A stretch of 64,000 nt of DNA, from assembly GCA_028023455.1 (NCBI GenBank), contig JAQFVV010012402.1:11884292-11948291 (forward strand). Direction: 5' to 3'. Source of the stretch: Epiperipatus broadwayi (lineage: Eukaryota > Onychophora > Udeonychophora > Euonychophora > Peripatidae). Numbering within the stretch: the first letter of the stretch is position 1; each line of letters begins with the position of its first letter. Both the position numbers and the translations under genes were made by a program. This document shows, in pieces, positions 1 to 11,540 of this stretch. The notes under the pieces are model-generated. The model ran no database searches and was not told the DNA's origin. It saw nothing but the letters and a program-made list of their open reading frames with translations.

Positions 1-1372
1 TTGTAGAATATAATTAGCATTTCATTATAGTTGAAATATTATTGATACATAATAGAAGTAAAATATGGTTTCAGAATCCTACTTGCTGTTCAGTAGGATG
101 GATAATCTAGTTGGGACTATTATTTGGAATCTTTCAATTATCCATTTTAACAGAAATGTGATATAATGAGTAAAATTTCTGCTGTCATTATAGATATACA
201 AGAAATGTCATATGCTTTGTTTTGGTTTATTTACAGCTTTCTTGTTATTTATGCTCACAATAAATTGACAAACATTTATTTATCATTAGACAGTCAGCTT
301 AAATATATGCTTAGCCTAATTAAAAAATTAAATTTTTGCAATCTTGTTTATATTTTAAAATACTACTTCTCACTTAATAATATTTATGCGCATGTAAGAA
401 AAAGTAAAATGTTTTTAGGCAAATACTTGCCAACTTTAGGGGGCTTTTCTAGATAGTACCATTCAAATATTAACTTCTATCCTAATGGCTGCTTTCATTA
501 CAAAAGATAAAATCCAAACAGTTAAACACTACTGTGATATATCTGACAATTTAACTAAAGCTGTCTGTCTACTTATACAGTATATGGGAAACTTAGTGTA
601 GCTTTTATTTTAATTTATTTATCTTTACTCAAAAATATCCTTTTTACATTATTACTTATCTGATAATCCATTTTACAAAGATTAATTTATTTACTTGTGA
701 TCATCAAGAAGACTTCTATTATTCTAAAGGGTTTATTTAGTAGTTAGTATCTAGTAGTTATGTTGTATTCATGAAATAATAGTATATATTATGAGCAACT
801 AATTTAAGCTTATTACATTTATTCATCTGTAAAATTCACATTTGTTTAGTTGATTATTTAGCAGATGTTGAGAATTCATAGTTCAGATGTTCTTGTCTAA
901 GAAAAATAATATCAAACTGTAAAACAAGGTTGATTATATCATATACTAATGTACTATTAGGCATGATTGTTTACAATGATTTTAGTCAACAATCAACTAA
1001 TATATTTTTAACCCCATTTTTGCTATAAGTCACTATTAAAAAATGACTCATTTATTTTAATAATTAAATTCATATGGTTTCTAGCACTCACCTATTCCAG
1101 AAAATTCATTTTTATTTAAAAATCTGGTATTCTAATAATATTATTAGGTAGAGGTGTAGCATCTTATATATGTATTTTTATAGAAAATCACTCTGCCCAA
1201 TTTTATGCAGTGATACACTCATGGTTCACAACTCTGTCCTTTTCAATGCTTAAACATTAAAATGTGACTCTTAAGTGATCATTAATTTACAGAAAGATTG
1301 TTCTCAGTAATAGATAACTTTGCAATATACAGAAATAGCTTTTTGAATGTTTGTTTATACATCAGATAATTC
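1..1372. other. AT-rich non-coding DNA
   Basis: I see no gene or classifiable repeat here. One 96-codon open frame lies at 166-456 (+), but its product is a low-complexity, Ile/Leu/Tyr/Lys/Asn-rich string with no motif and no splice context. It is what AT-rich DNA yields by chance. Confidence 0.6.
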
Positions 1373-1691
1373 TACAGGATGGGCTATAAATTTCCATACA
1401 TCCCTATGCTTGCATTAGTCAGCTTGGCTTCCCAGATCCCCAGATCTTGATGCATTTGATTTTTATCTTTGGGAGAACTTGAAGGTCATAGGGTATCAGG
1501 AAAAGATATGAAACAAATCATCTTAGGGAATGTATCACCAATGCCATTACAAACATAACTCCAGCTGTGCTGATACACATTCATCAGCAATGGCAGACAT
1601 GTATGGAAATGTATTTTCAAAACAATGGCAATATTTTCATTAAAAAAATTTTATTTTTTCTTATGTATGAAAACTTATGACCTACCCTGTA
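1373..1691 (+). mobile_element. Internally deleted mariner-type (IS630/Tc1) transposon
   Basis: The ends are inverted repeats: the left reads TACAGGATGGGCTATAAATT and the reverse complement of the right reads TACAGGGTAGGTCATAAGTT. Similarity continues through a CATACAT block. TA dinucleotides sit at both borders, as expected for the TA target duplication of Tc1/mariner elements. At about 315 bp it is far shorter than an autonomous copy (about 1.2-1.4 kb) and keeps only the 3' part of a transposase gene. It is a non-autonomous deletion derivative. Confidence 0.8.
1431..1640 (+). pseudogene. Transposase C-terminal remnant (mariner-type DDE)
   Basis: Translation from 1431 gives PRSPDLDAFDFYLW followed by ENLKV. 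This is recognisably the PRSPDLxPxDFxLWG block that carries the last catalytic acidic residue region in many mariner-like transposases. A frameshifted continuation resembles the family C-terminus (ECITNAITNITPAVL, then a Gln/Trp-rich segment). The N-terminal DNA-binding part and the first catalytic aspartates are missing, so it cannot be active. It lies between the inverted repeats of the element at 1373-1691. Confidence 0.7.
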
Positions 1692-3079
1692 TAATTAAGC
1701 TTCTGGGGTATTGCTAAAGTATGTTATTTACCAATAAAACTATGGTTTTTCAGACATTTTTCATTCAGAATTAGTGATTCATGTAGAATAATTATGGTAT
1801 TTATGTGTAGTGTCACACATTATAATCTTTGGGTAACATGAATCCATAGGACATGATCTATTAAAAAAGAAAAAATGAAAATGTAAAAAATATTTTGTCA
1901 AATTATTTACTTTATGTATCTTTTCAAAACAAGGAATTCCAAGAAATACTTATCTGAGTTTGTTAAGAATATAAATAATCAAAAGATGTATAAATGATTG
2001 ACAAGAGGTAAATATAAATTAAAGAAAGATAACTTCGATGTTATTACTTGCTTTATGCAAGATCAGATCAGGTAGTTCCTTAAAATTGAGCAAATAAAAT
2101 TTAACTATACATCAAATTAAACATATGATTTTAGAATTAAATTTTTAGGGAAAAGAAAAATATGTATGATAGTTGCTAACTATAAAATCTTATTAAATCA
2201 CATTGGATGAAGAATGCTTATTATAGAACTGTATATATATTCTTAAAGCTAAAAGAGAAAAATGCTAAAAACTCCATCAAGGGTTCATGATCAGTAGGAA
2301 GATAAACTGTTTTATTTTGATTTCAGCATATTCCTAAACTTGCAGAAATTTATTTTTACTTGTAATTTTTTACCAAAGAATTTTTTTATATATAATTAGG
2401 AAATATGTATTAATTTAAAAAAAGGTAAAATATTTTTGAAGTATTAATGGAAATTTTTTTAAATTGTGAATAATAAAAAAGAACTCACACCAATAATAGT
2501 TGTAAAAAAGTATACCTTTTGATTAAGCAGTAAATAATTGGAAAATGAGACTTGTTTCTTTTAGTTTTTGAGTCAAATCTTACTGTCCATTTTATAAAAG
2601 GAAAAAATGTTTTAAGTTTGATTATTATTGTTTAAAATTGAATTATAAATGTTAATAGTGAAAAAAAAGCAAAATGAAAAGATTTGTTGCTTAGTAATTC
2701 ATATGAAGTTTTAGGATTGCAAATGACAGAATTAAATTATAATTCTTTAGTCTACAATCCACCAATAAACTGCACCAAACCATACAGAGCATAAATTTGC
2801 TTTATTGATGCAATATAAATTATTATACTCAAAGTATTTTATATGAAAATCTTTATAAATAAACATTTATAGTATTATATTAACTTTTGATCTTGAATTA
2901 TTGAAACAATTTGGTGGATTAAAGGAAATTAATATTATTATTAGCATGAAAAGGAAATCAAGTCATATTTAAGATGTAATATGCAATATATAAAAATTAA
3001 AAGAAGAGAAAAATAAGACCTTCTTTGAATAACTTAAGCACATCAAAATATCTATATAGGATTTTTTTTTTCTTTTTAG
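1692..3079. other. AT-rich non-coding DNA
   Basis: AT-rich sequence with many A and T runs. No open frame of note and no inverted or tandem repeat that I could recognise. Confidence 0.55.
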
Positions 3080-3117
3080 GTAGACAATCAATAATTAATT
3101 TGGCTATTTTCATCTAG

Positions 3118-3168
3118 AAGATGATATAGAAATGGAAAAATGTTCAAGCTCTCAGTACTTAGATAATG
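3118..3168 (+). CDS. Candidate 51-nt coding exon of unknown gene
   Basis: A CATCTAG acceptor at 3111-3117 (a stronger pyrimidine-rich one ends at 3079) and a consensus ATG|GTAAGT donor at 3168/3169 bound a 51-nt segment. Read in splice phase 1 it is open and gives an acidic then Ser-rich peptide, EDDIEMEKCSSSQYLDN. The next candidate exon, at 4942, is also 51 nt and in the same phase, so the two join in frame. I do not recognise the protein. If the acceptor at 3079 is used instead, an in-frame stop precedes and this would be a first coding exon starting at the ATG at 3132. Chance open frames this short are common, so confidence is low. Confidence 0.3.
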
Positions 3169-3360
3169 GTAAGTTTGATTGTTTTTTAATATTGTTTTTC
3201 TATGATTGGAATTGGAGTCCTTGTTGAAGAGGCTTTTGATCTGCAGTTGATTAAGCTTTAAAATAAGCCCATCAAAATGATTAAATTAGAAAAAAAAAAA
3301 AAAATTAAATAAAATTTGGTTCAGAGATAATAAGCAGACCACTATGTCTCTCTCTACATA

Positions 3361-4028
3361 TATAGGGTGGTCCAAAAATATTATACAGTAGTATGTTTTT
3401 AATGAGATGATGGAAATAAATAATTTTATCAAAATCTTAAATAATGGGTTGTTTTATTATTATTCATATGATTTAATTTGATTTTATGTGCATTTTAATG
3501 ACGGTTCTTCCCTGATATTGGCATTGAGGCAGTACTTAGTTGCTCAATATTTAATTACTTTAGTATTTAATTTAAGTTGCTTACCATTTGATAATTCTTG
3601 GTTATTTGGTTGCTTTTATATGCAAAATGACCTCCATTAATGTTGCAATATACATCCAATCTATCCCAAACATTCTGACACACAGTTCAAACATAAATTA
3701 ACATCTGAAACAATATTCATAAATGTATCTGTTTTGAACTCTTTCATTTTGACTATTATTTGGGCTTCCTCTTATAAATCTTATTTTTCATTATGCTTCA
3801 AACAGAGAAGTCAATCGGTGTAAGGGCAGTATGAACATGCTGACTAATCAATGCTGCCTCATCATTTGATCCAATGCTATGGAAAGATGTCAGGTTAGTT
3901 CCTTACTATCAATACTGCTTCAAAATCTACTTTTTTTGTTCTTTATTCAAATTCCCTCCCATTATTCACAATACCTCTTTAAAAAAAAGTATTGTATTAT
4001 TGCAAACCTAATTTTGGATCACCCTGTA
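3361..4028 (-). mobile_element. Decayed mariner-type transposon, transposase on minus strand
   Basis: The left end TATAGGGTGGTCCAAAAAT pairs with the right end, whose reverse complement is TACAGGGTGATCCAAAATT. TA sits at both borders. On the minus strand, fragments of a transposase C-terminus are readable: LTPIDFSV then SIMKNKIYKRKP, matching the family pattern PLDFxLWxxxKxxVYxxKP. A short pattern related to the usual GGHF tail follows near 3630-3670. Stops and frameshifts are frequent. This family is distinct from the copy at 1373 because its terminal repeat differs. The element is about 665 bp, so it is internally deleted as well as broken. Confidence 0.7.
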
Positions 4029-5467
4029 TTAAATTGAAAAATAATTATTTTCCTAAGTTAAATAGATCCACCAAAATATTTATATATAAATTAGAAAGTA
4101 ATTTATATATATAAAAAGTCTAAGAGCATAAATGAAAAGTGTTAATTAAAGAAAATTAACAATATTTGGAAAAAGCTATTGGAGAATAAAATATTTTTTA
4201 AAACTTTTCAACCAATAAAATTTGAGAATGAGGTGAAAATAACAAAAGAAAAAAACGATTTTAAATCTCCCACACACATTCTTATGATTTGAGAAAGAAG
4301 AAGCTCCAGGAAAAATATTTCTTATTATACTGAAACATCAGCTATTTAATTATTATATTTTTATTACACAAAAGCCTCCCGGAAATAATACTATGCATTC
4401 ATCATTTATCTGTGAGAATATAAGAATTAATATATATATATAAAGTAGACTCTCATTGGTAAAATTAGGTAGATCACATCTGCTTTTAAAAACTATATTG
4501 GTAATTAAATATTTATGTAGAGATTTATGATTTGAAAGAGAACCAAGAAGAGAGCATTGTAATATTTTAAAAGTAATTTTCCTGGCATTTTAGAAGCTAA
4601 AAATTTACTTTTCTATTTATTATTTCTTTAAACTCTACAACTACATATTATAAAACATAAAACTGAAATTAAGAAATGTAAAATGAAGTATTAGTGGAAA
4701 AGCCATTATTACAACTTATGAATATAAAATATTGATTAAAGAATACTATTGGGATATAATAAAGTTTGTTGTTATTAATGATTCAAAATTGTTAATGAAT
4801 AAAATTATGAAAATGTATTTCTATGTTTGTGAAGAAATTTTTTTCTTAGTTCTGATGTGAAAAATATATGATTGCATTTAGTTTTTAATTTATTAGTTGA
4901 TTCTTGATTGCCTCTTATAAACATTTACTCTTTATTCTAAGGTATTTTAAAGCAGAAATTGCTGAAGCTTTTGTTCAATATGAACAATTTATGTAAGTTC
5001 ATTTAATTTAATCCTTTAGGTATTTGTAATATATATGATACTATAATGAGAATTGTATAACCCTTTGGGATATTGTCTATTGGACTGTTTATATAAACTA
5101 TGGGGAAATTAAGACAAAATTAAGGATGAGAATGACATAACATTCGCATATATACAGAAATGAAAATCATGAAATTGAACATAGACATGGATTTGTTGAA
5201 ATGATTTCCAAAGAAAGATATGATAAGGAGGGGGGGGGGTTGTTGCACAAAAAGATAACATGATGCCTCAGAAAGTCTATATCATTCAAAATAATCATTT
5301 TAAACATAATTTAATGGTAAATTGTTATAATTGATAACAGTAAATATCATGCTAATGTGTTGAAAGAATATTAGATTACTAAAATAAATATTAAAGCATA
5401 TATTCAATTATAATATGTTTTATATAAAATTTAATAATGGAAAAAGTGCAATCCAGTTTTTATATAT
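4029..5467. other. AT-rich non-coding DNA with one candidate exon
   Basis: No repeat or gene recognised apart from the exon-like segment at 4942-4992. A run of nine or more G residues lies near 5229, unusual in this composition. Confidence 0.5.
4942..4992 (+). CDS. Candidate 51-nt coding exon of unknown gene
   Basis: The acceptor tract ACTCTTTATTCTAAG ends at 4941, and the donor GTAAGT starts at 4993. Joined to the candidate exon at 3118-3168 (phase 1), the frame stays open and adds ILKQKLLKLLFNMNNL, a leucine-rich amphipathic stretch. The exon is again 51 nt and ends in phase 1, so exons like these could be skipped without shifting frame. Joining directly to the MLH3 exon at 14588 would create a TAA, so these are not simply in-frame upstream MLH3 exons. 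The gene is unrecognised and both exons could be spurious. Confidence 0.3.
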
Positions 5468-6355
5468 GGTCATTATTTTCAACTGTTATTAACCATTGAT
5501 AAATGAGTCTCTCCAAGTTTAATCTAGATTTTCCAATCCTTAGCCTCTCTTCTCCACAACATATAAATGTTCTTCTTTATTCATCCATCTAGGTTTTTTA
5601 CAATTTTTTGAGTTCTAATTTAAGGTTTGTTCATTTATTATCATCTATTCTAGCAATACATTAAGCTCAACTCCATTTCTGTTTTTTAATTCTTTCAATG
5701 ATGTCTGAGACACCTGTTTGTGTCTCTCATCCATGTGTTAAATGTTCAGACTTATTTTATTATTCCTAACATATATCTCTCCATATTTTGTTGAGTAGTC
5801 TATAGTCTCTGAATTGCTTTGCTAAATGTCCAAATCTCAAATCCATAAATAAGAAGTGATAAAACATATTTATTAAAAACCTTCCTTTTTAAATACATAG
5901 ACATATTTATCTTTAATATTAACTGTATTTTTATCAAAAGCATTACATTTAAGTTTAATTCTGTGATTAATTTCATTCATTATATTTTCATATGTATTAA
6001 TAATTTGACCAAGATATTTATAGTTGTTAACTTTTTTAAATTCATGATTATCAATTTTTATTTTCTTCTAAGATCTAGCATTCTTTCTTCCATCTGATAA
6101 TTCTTGCAACATTTACTAAAGTTCTGAAGCATTCATTATTTGCAAAAGCTATCTGCAAAATCTAAATGATTTAATAAATAATCTTCATTTACATTTCTTA
6201 TAAAACATCTGAGAAATTTTTGGAAGTATGCAATCATTCTGACATATACTCTTCTCAATGTTAATGTTTTTGTATTACCAGGTAATTTAATTGTTGGCTG
6301 TTGCATATTGATAAATATTTTTCAGAATATGATAGTATTCTGGACCTATATCTTG

Positions 6356-7003
6356 TAAAACTGAAACACAGGCTTATTATATACCTGTGTCTATATATAT
6401 ATATATGTAATATATAGGATATATTGGTGATTATTTTTTAACATATATGTGTTTAAGTGTATCAGTGTTATTAGATAGAGTGGAGAGTGGTGGGTGGTGT
6501 GAAAGTCTGTGCTCATATACCCTATATATTACATATATATAGACACAGGTATATAATAAGCCTGTGTTTCAGTTATTACATTGTAGAGATGTCTGCCCAT
6601 CCTTGCATATGTATTAAATGGATTATGTCCTGCACATGTGGGGTTCAGATTGACCTTAGGTCAACATGGGTGTGACAAAAATCTCGGCCTCGGGGTGGCC
6701 TTTGAGCATTCCATCATCAGATTTTCAATTGGATGGATGGTTGAAGAATTAGAGTGTTGAGTAGATTGAAGCCTGTCTATTAAAGTATGAAGATTGTCTA
6801 TCTTAATATATATCTGAGCACTTATAGTATATATGTGTAGAGATGATAATCTGGACCAACTGATGATTGCTGGTTTAGCATGAAATACGTATATTGGTGA
6901 TTATTTATCTTTTCAACATATATGTGTTTAAGTGTATCAGTGTTATTAGATAGAGTGGAGAGTGGTAGGTCATGTGAAAGTCTGTGCTCATATACCCTAT
7001 ATA
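6356..7003. repeat. Composite repeat inserted in the RTE relic with 14-bp target duplication
   Basis: The segment is bordered by GGACCTATATCTTG at 6342-6355. A second copy starts at 7004 and is itself split by the hAT element at 7014-8277. Removing everything between restores a sequence collinear with the other RTE copy. A 14-bp duplication suggests target-primed (LINE-machinery) insertion. The inside holds two copies of a module (about 6420-6520 and 6890-7000) ending AAGTCTGTGCTCATATACCC. That module recurs at 52105-52190 and, more diverged, in the foldback at 28480-28888. A GC-richer stretch lies at 6590-6720. No protein is recognisable. Confidence 0.65.
6361..6572. repeat. Inverted repeat, about 53-58 bp arms around a 100-bp loop
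   Basis: Arms at 6361-6418 and 6520-6572 are near-perfect reverse complements (CACAGGCTTATTATATACCT on the left, the complement on the right). They enclose one copy of the dispersed module. This looks like a foldback or MITE-type unit within the composite repeat. Confidence 0.7.
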
Positions 7004-7013
7004 GGACCTATAT

Positions 7014-8277
7014 CAGGGGTGGCTAACTTTTGTGTTCATAAGATCTACTTTTTATTTTTAAAATGTGTTGCGATCGACTTGTTGTCATAGGCGATCGACT
7101 TGTTATAGGCGTAGTCCAAGTGGAGGGAGGTGTGAAATACATAATATTTTTATTTATCTACCTAGTAAAAAATAATAATTGTTTAACGGGCCAAAAAACT
7201 CATGTCCGGGGGAATTAAAGCAACATGAGTAATTATTAACAATATTTATTAATTCAAATTAGCTACATTAAATCAAGATTAAAAATATTATTTTCATCAA
7301 TGATATGGTTTAGTGGACTTCACCTATCTAGAATTGAAAAAAAAATTAGAACAAAAACAAAAATAACAAAAAAACTTGAAAATCTTGACTTAACCCTTTC
7401 AACGATTATTATTTAATTGGCCGAATGAGTTAAAAATCAAAACTTGTAATTGGCCAACTCACAACTTTAACAAAATCTATTGTTAAAATAGATCACTTTT
7501 AATAATATAAATACATTAGTTTTGTTTGTAAAAAGTATATTACTGAATTGTCAGATTATGAAACAAACGAAAGTCTTTTCAAAAATAAAATTTGATTTAT
7601 AATTTAAAAAATATTCAATTGCGGTGAAATAAAAGTAACCGTTATTCAACCAACCAAAAAAGATTGCGTCAGCAATCTTTTTTTTTTCACTTTCACGTTA
7701 CGATCAATATGTAGCAATAAATAAATAATTCTTGGTAATATCTTAACTATTTTTCTAAAATAATTTGATTTTTAGTATTATTTTATCAATAATAATTTGT
7801 AATTCAATTCAAATATTGTTTAAAATGTTGTAAACATTCGTTTATAATTTTCGTAATAAAAATCAAAACGAACGTAACTTTTTACTTTTTGGCAGCCATT
7901 TCCCTTTCTGACAGAAGTGGGACAGCCAATAAGATTCAAGAAAAGTTGGTGAGGATGCGGTGCTTTGGTTTTGTTTGACATATATGGTCATTTTTATTGA
8001 TTTTTTACTTGTAAAATAAATCTCTTACAGAACTTTTGATTTTCTTTCGAATGACATATTATATATATACGTGGGATAAAAAGTAGCCGATTTAGAGTGA
8101 TGTCGAATCTTCTCGTTTTTAGACGAGTCATGCATTATAAGAGTTAATTTGTTTCACTCGTTACCCGACATCTTTTTCCAGATTGACCTCGCGATCGACC
8201 AAAAATAGCTTTGTGATCGACCAAAAATGGCTTTGTGATCGACCGGTGGATCACGATCGACTTGTTGGACACCCCTG
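7014..8277. mobile_element. Non-autonomous hAT-type DNA transposon
   Basis: The ends CAGGGGTGGCTAAC and GTTGGACACCCCTG are the typical CAGGGGTG... inverted termini of hAT elements. Flanking octamers are ACCTATAT (7006-7013) and ATCTATAT (8278-8285), a hAT-style 8-bp duplication with one mismatch. Repeated subterminal CGATCGACTTGTT and GATCGACCAAAAA motifs occur at both ends, as expected for transposase-binding repeats. No transposase frame is present. A 750-bp second element (7394-8143) is nested inside, so the hAT element itself is only about 0.5 kb. Confidence 0.8.
7394..8143. mobile_element. 750-bp non-autonomous DNA element with TTAA flanks
   Basis: The left end reads TTAA|CCCTTTCAACG and the right end reads AAGAG|TTAA. 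A second copy at 40644-41388 (745 bp) is similar along its whole length, including the shared blocks AATTGGCCAACTCACAA and AAAAAGTATATTACT and the end block TTAGAGTGA. The common boundaries of two independent insertions define the element. TTAA flanks suggest piggyBac-like or Kolobok-like mobilisation, but the second copy has CTAG flanks, so assignment is open. No coding capacity. Confidence 0.7.
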
Positions 8278-9990
8278 ATCTATATCTTGATGATTCAGTG
8301 CCTCAATTATTATAGAAATATTTATAGAATCAAATGCCTTTTTATAATCTACAAATTCAAAACATAATGCCATCTCATATTTATTTGTCATTTCTATAAT
8401 TTTTTTCAATATTTGGATATGGATATCTGTAATTAAAATCATTTTAAAATCCAGTTTGTCATTTTGGTTGGTTAAAATCCAAGATTCACTGTAAGCAAGC
8501 TGTAATTATTTTGGTAAAAATTTTGTATAAAATTTATCTGTAATTTCTAATGTCTTCTTATCACCTTTCTTAAATAACAATATTATTACTACATTCTTTC
8601 AATCATCTAATATATTTATCATTTAGACATTTAGTATATAGCTTTGCTAACATTTTTTTTATTTCTTCATCTGCTTTTTTTAAAACATCAATAATAATTC
8701 CAACATTTCCTGAAGTTTTTTCCTTCTTTATAAATTTAATTGCATGTCTCACCTTTTCATTTAAAATATTTAGCTATTCAGAAAATGTAGTGATTGTAGG
8801 GAATACTTTGTTTTCTTTTTCTATATTATTATATAATTTTTTGTAAAACTTTTCTATACATTTCATAATATCCTTTGTCTTTTTAGTAATAATTCCATCT
8901 TTTTTTAATTGCAAAAATAATTATCATTTCAGTAACAAAGTATTGTTTTACACTTTTCTATAACTTTTTTTGCCAATTCATAATTATATTTTCTTATATC
9001 ATTATTAATTCTTTTTTGTACCATTTTACCAAACTTTTTGATATTTGCTTCTTATTGGATCTTTTTTGTATATTTTCATATTTCTTTTTTTCAATCACTG
9101 TCTTGTTTGCAAAAAAAATTATCAGTAAATTGCTATTTTTTTTTGTACCAGCTATTTTTTTTCTTCAGTTTTTAATAAAGTATCAGTTATCTTTTTATTG
9201 ATTTCAATCAAATCTGAACTATTTTCAAAGTCCATTAATGTTTGAAAACATTTGCAAGCTTCTAATTTAAATCAATTGGAGTGTTTCTGAAGTTTAAGAA
9301 TATCAGTTCTTACTTAAAAGTTTTTATCCCTGGTTTTGCATTAATATTTATCTTTTACCTCTCTAATCAGTGGTTACTTCCTGTGTTGAAACTATTACGA
9401 ACATTACAATCTTGAAGTACATATTTTTAATTAGTCAAAATATAATGCACTCCCACTGTATCTTCATTTGGATATTTCCATGTCCATTTCCAGTTAGAAT
9501 TTTTTTCAAAGCAAGAATTCATAATATATAATTTCTTTTTTTTTATATATAAACTCCCAAGTCTAACATCTTTTTTATTTCTAACCATAATCAAATTTAC
9601 CAACAACACTTTCATCTTTCAGTTATTTACTAATTCTAATATTAATATTCAATCATGACAATTTTAAAATTTGCTTGGTATAATCAAAAGTATTTTTAAC
9701 ATCTATATAAAAATTCTATACTTCTTCATTACAATGAAAACTTGTTGGGGCACAACCTGAAATATCTACATTTGATACCTTCCATTAAATTGAATAACTA
9801 ATCTTGCCACTGTCTGATATACCATAACTCTGAATAATATTGTTTTTCCATTTGTTATTGATAATGAATCTTAATCCACGTGTGCTTTCAATATTTGTGC
9901 TTTTGTAATAAAGTATATAATCTACTTTTTAAATCAGTTGTCTCAATATCTTTTAATCTCATAAAACCCAACAATAACTTATTTAATATT

Positions 9991-11385
9991 ATACAGGTAT
10001 TTATAATTGCAGATCACTTTCAAATAAAGGAAGAATGCATGATATGAATTTTAAACATTCTAATGAATTGAATTATTAGTACTTTATTTTAAATTGTAAA
10101 TAAAAGTTTTTTAAAAGAAAGCATTATCTTTTAAGTCCAGTTTGAAAATTCTTTCAAAAGTATTTGATTTAATTCCAAAATAAAATATTTTATGAATGTT
10201 AAATGGAATAAATCCCATGGAGACAAACTGTCATTTATTTCTACTTTATTCCCTTATTTTATTTTTAGTTGGATAATTTAGAGAAAAGTTTTTTTATTTT
10301 AAAACTTATAAATTAAATATTTTATTTTAATTACAAAGTTGGGTCTTTGAAATAATATCATTTTCAATAGATAATATATTCTACTCACCAACTAATATCT
10401 GTTTATGATTGTATACCCAGTATATATAAGGCCAGAGTAACTTTATTTGTGCTTCTTTGCATATAGATAAACCAACATATGTATAAAATGTAGCACAATA
10501 GCCTTTCAGTAAATTGATTTATTCTAATCTTGTCAGTGATAAAACAATAGACTGGCTTCTTGATATTTTCAGATTAAGCATATATTAGATAAATGGAAGT
10601 CAGTCAGCTCCATTAAGTCTCTATAGTTCAATGGACTTTAGGCAGGCAAGCAGTCTAGTACATGCATATGGGCTATGAAACACAGAAAATGTGTCCCTTC
10701 CATGTGAATTCCAAACTTGAACATTATGAAATTAGAAGCAGCTGGCTTACATTCTATATTTGACTTCTCTTTATAAATTAATAATATTGTCCCTTTTTTT
10801 TTTTCAAACTCATAACTAAATAAGTTTTTTCTTTATCTTGATCAAGAAAAAAAAAACAAGTTAATGACTCTTTTCAATTCACATTAATCAAAACCAATTT
10901 TTATCTAAAAAAAATTTAATAGTTCAAACAAAATCAGGTTGTAGAATTAAAAATGAAAGTATATTATAATAATTTTATCAAAAGTAGTTTTAATTAAAAA
11001 AAATTCTTACTTAATCCAATTAAGAATAGATAGAATTTTATAATTATTATTTATTATAAAATGAAAACAATCTTGCTTTACATTTTTTTTTAATATTAAA
11101 ATCATAAATAAAACAATAAAGATTTTTTTTTTTATGTTTGATTTAAAATACAGTAATTTATAATTTTAAATATCAAAATTATTATTTAAGCATTAATCTG
11201 TTATTTCAGTGCATATATTTTAAATATGTATAAGAAATTTTGTTTGATTCATTTCTACTGTTCCTTTCAACTTTATATATATATATATATGCACACACTA
11301 CTATGTTGTTGTAAGCCATGAGACATTATCATTTCAATATATTATATATATATAACTCAATATTTCTTCTTTTCTTAATTTAAAT
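9991..11385. other. AT-rich non-coding DNA
   Basis: Mostly featureless. At 9995-10045 a plus-strand segment (GGTATTTATAATTGCAGATC...) resembles the leader just upstream of the RTE copy at 32372, but it is in the opposite orientation to the adjacent minus-strand LINE. This could be a 5' inversion or an unrelated fragment. Confidence 0.5.
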
Positions 11386-11540
11386 ATAACAAAATAAATA
11401 GTGATGGATATACTATGCTGGAAAGGTTATAATTTATTTACAATTACAGTTTAGCATTGCTTTTGAAAGCTAAGCTAAATTGTAATTGTAAATAAATTAT
11501 AATCTTTTCAGCATAGCATATTCATCACTTTATTTTGCTA
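11386..11540. repeat. Perfect-like hairpin (foldback) element, about 70-75 bp arms
   Basis: Left arm 11386-11460 and right arm 11467-11540 are reverse complements with few mismatches. Matching blocks include GGTTATAATTTATTTACAAT on the left and its complement on the right. The loop is only a few bases. This is a typical small foldback MITE or hairpin; no coding sequence. Confidence 0.8.

Larger units (their letters stand above)
5468..9990 (-). pseudogene. Decayed RTE-like non-LTR retrotransposon (LINE), minus strand
   Basis: Read on the minus strand from about 9990 down, this matches segment by segment the plus-strand RTE-like copy at 32372-35347. The endonuclease start appears at 9990-9700. 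The reverse-transcriptase motif A region appears at about 8290-8440 (CFEFVDYKKAFDSI). The 3' end is near 5470-5570, with the same sequence seen at 35240 and 42977. There are many stops and frameshifts, and the LINE is interrupted between 6355 and 8278 by a nested stack of younger insertions. It encoded an apurinic-type endonuclease plus reverse transcriptase and is now dead. Confidence 0.75.

Noticed and set aside
166-456. 96-codon open frame
   Set aside because: No motif, low-complexity AT-driven composition and no splice context.
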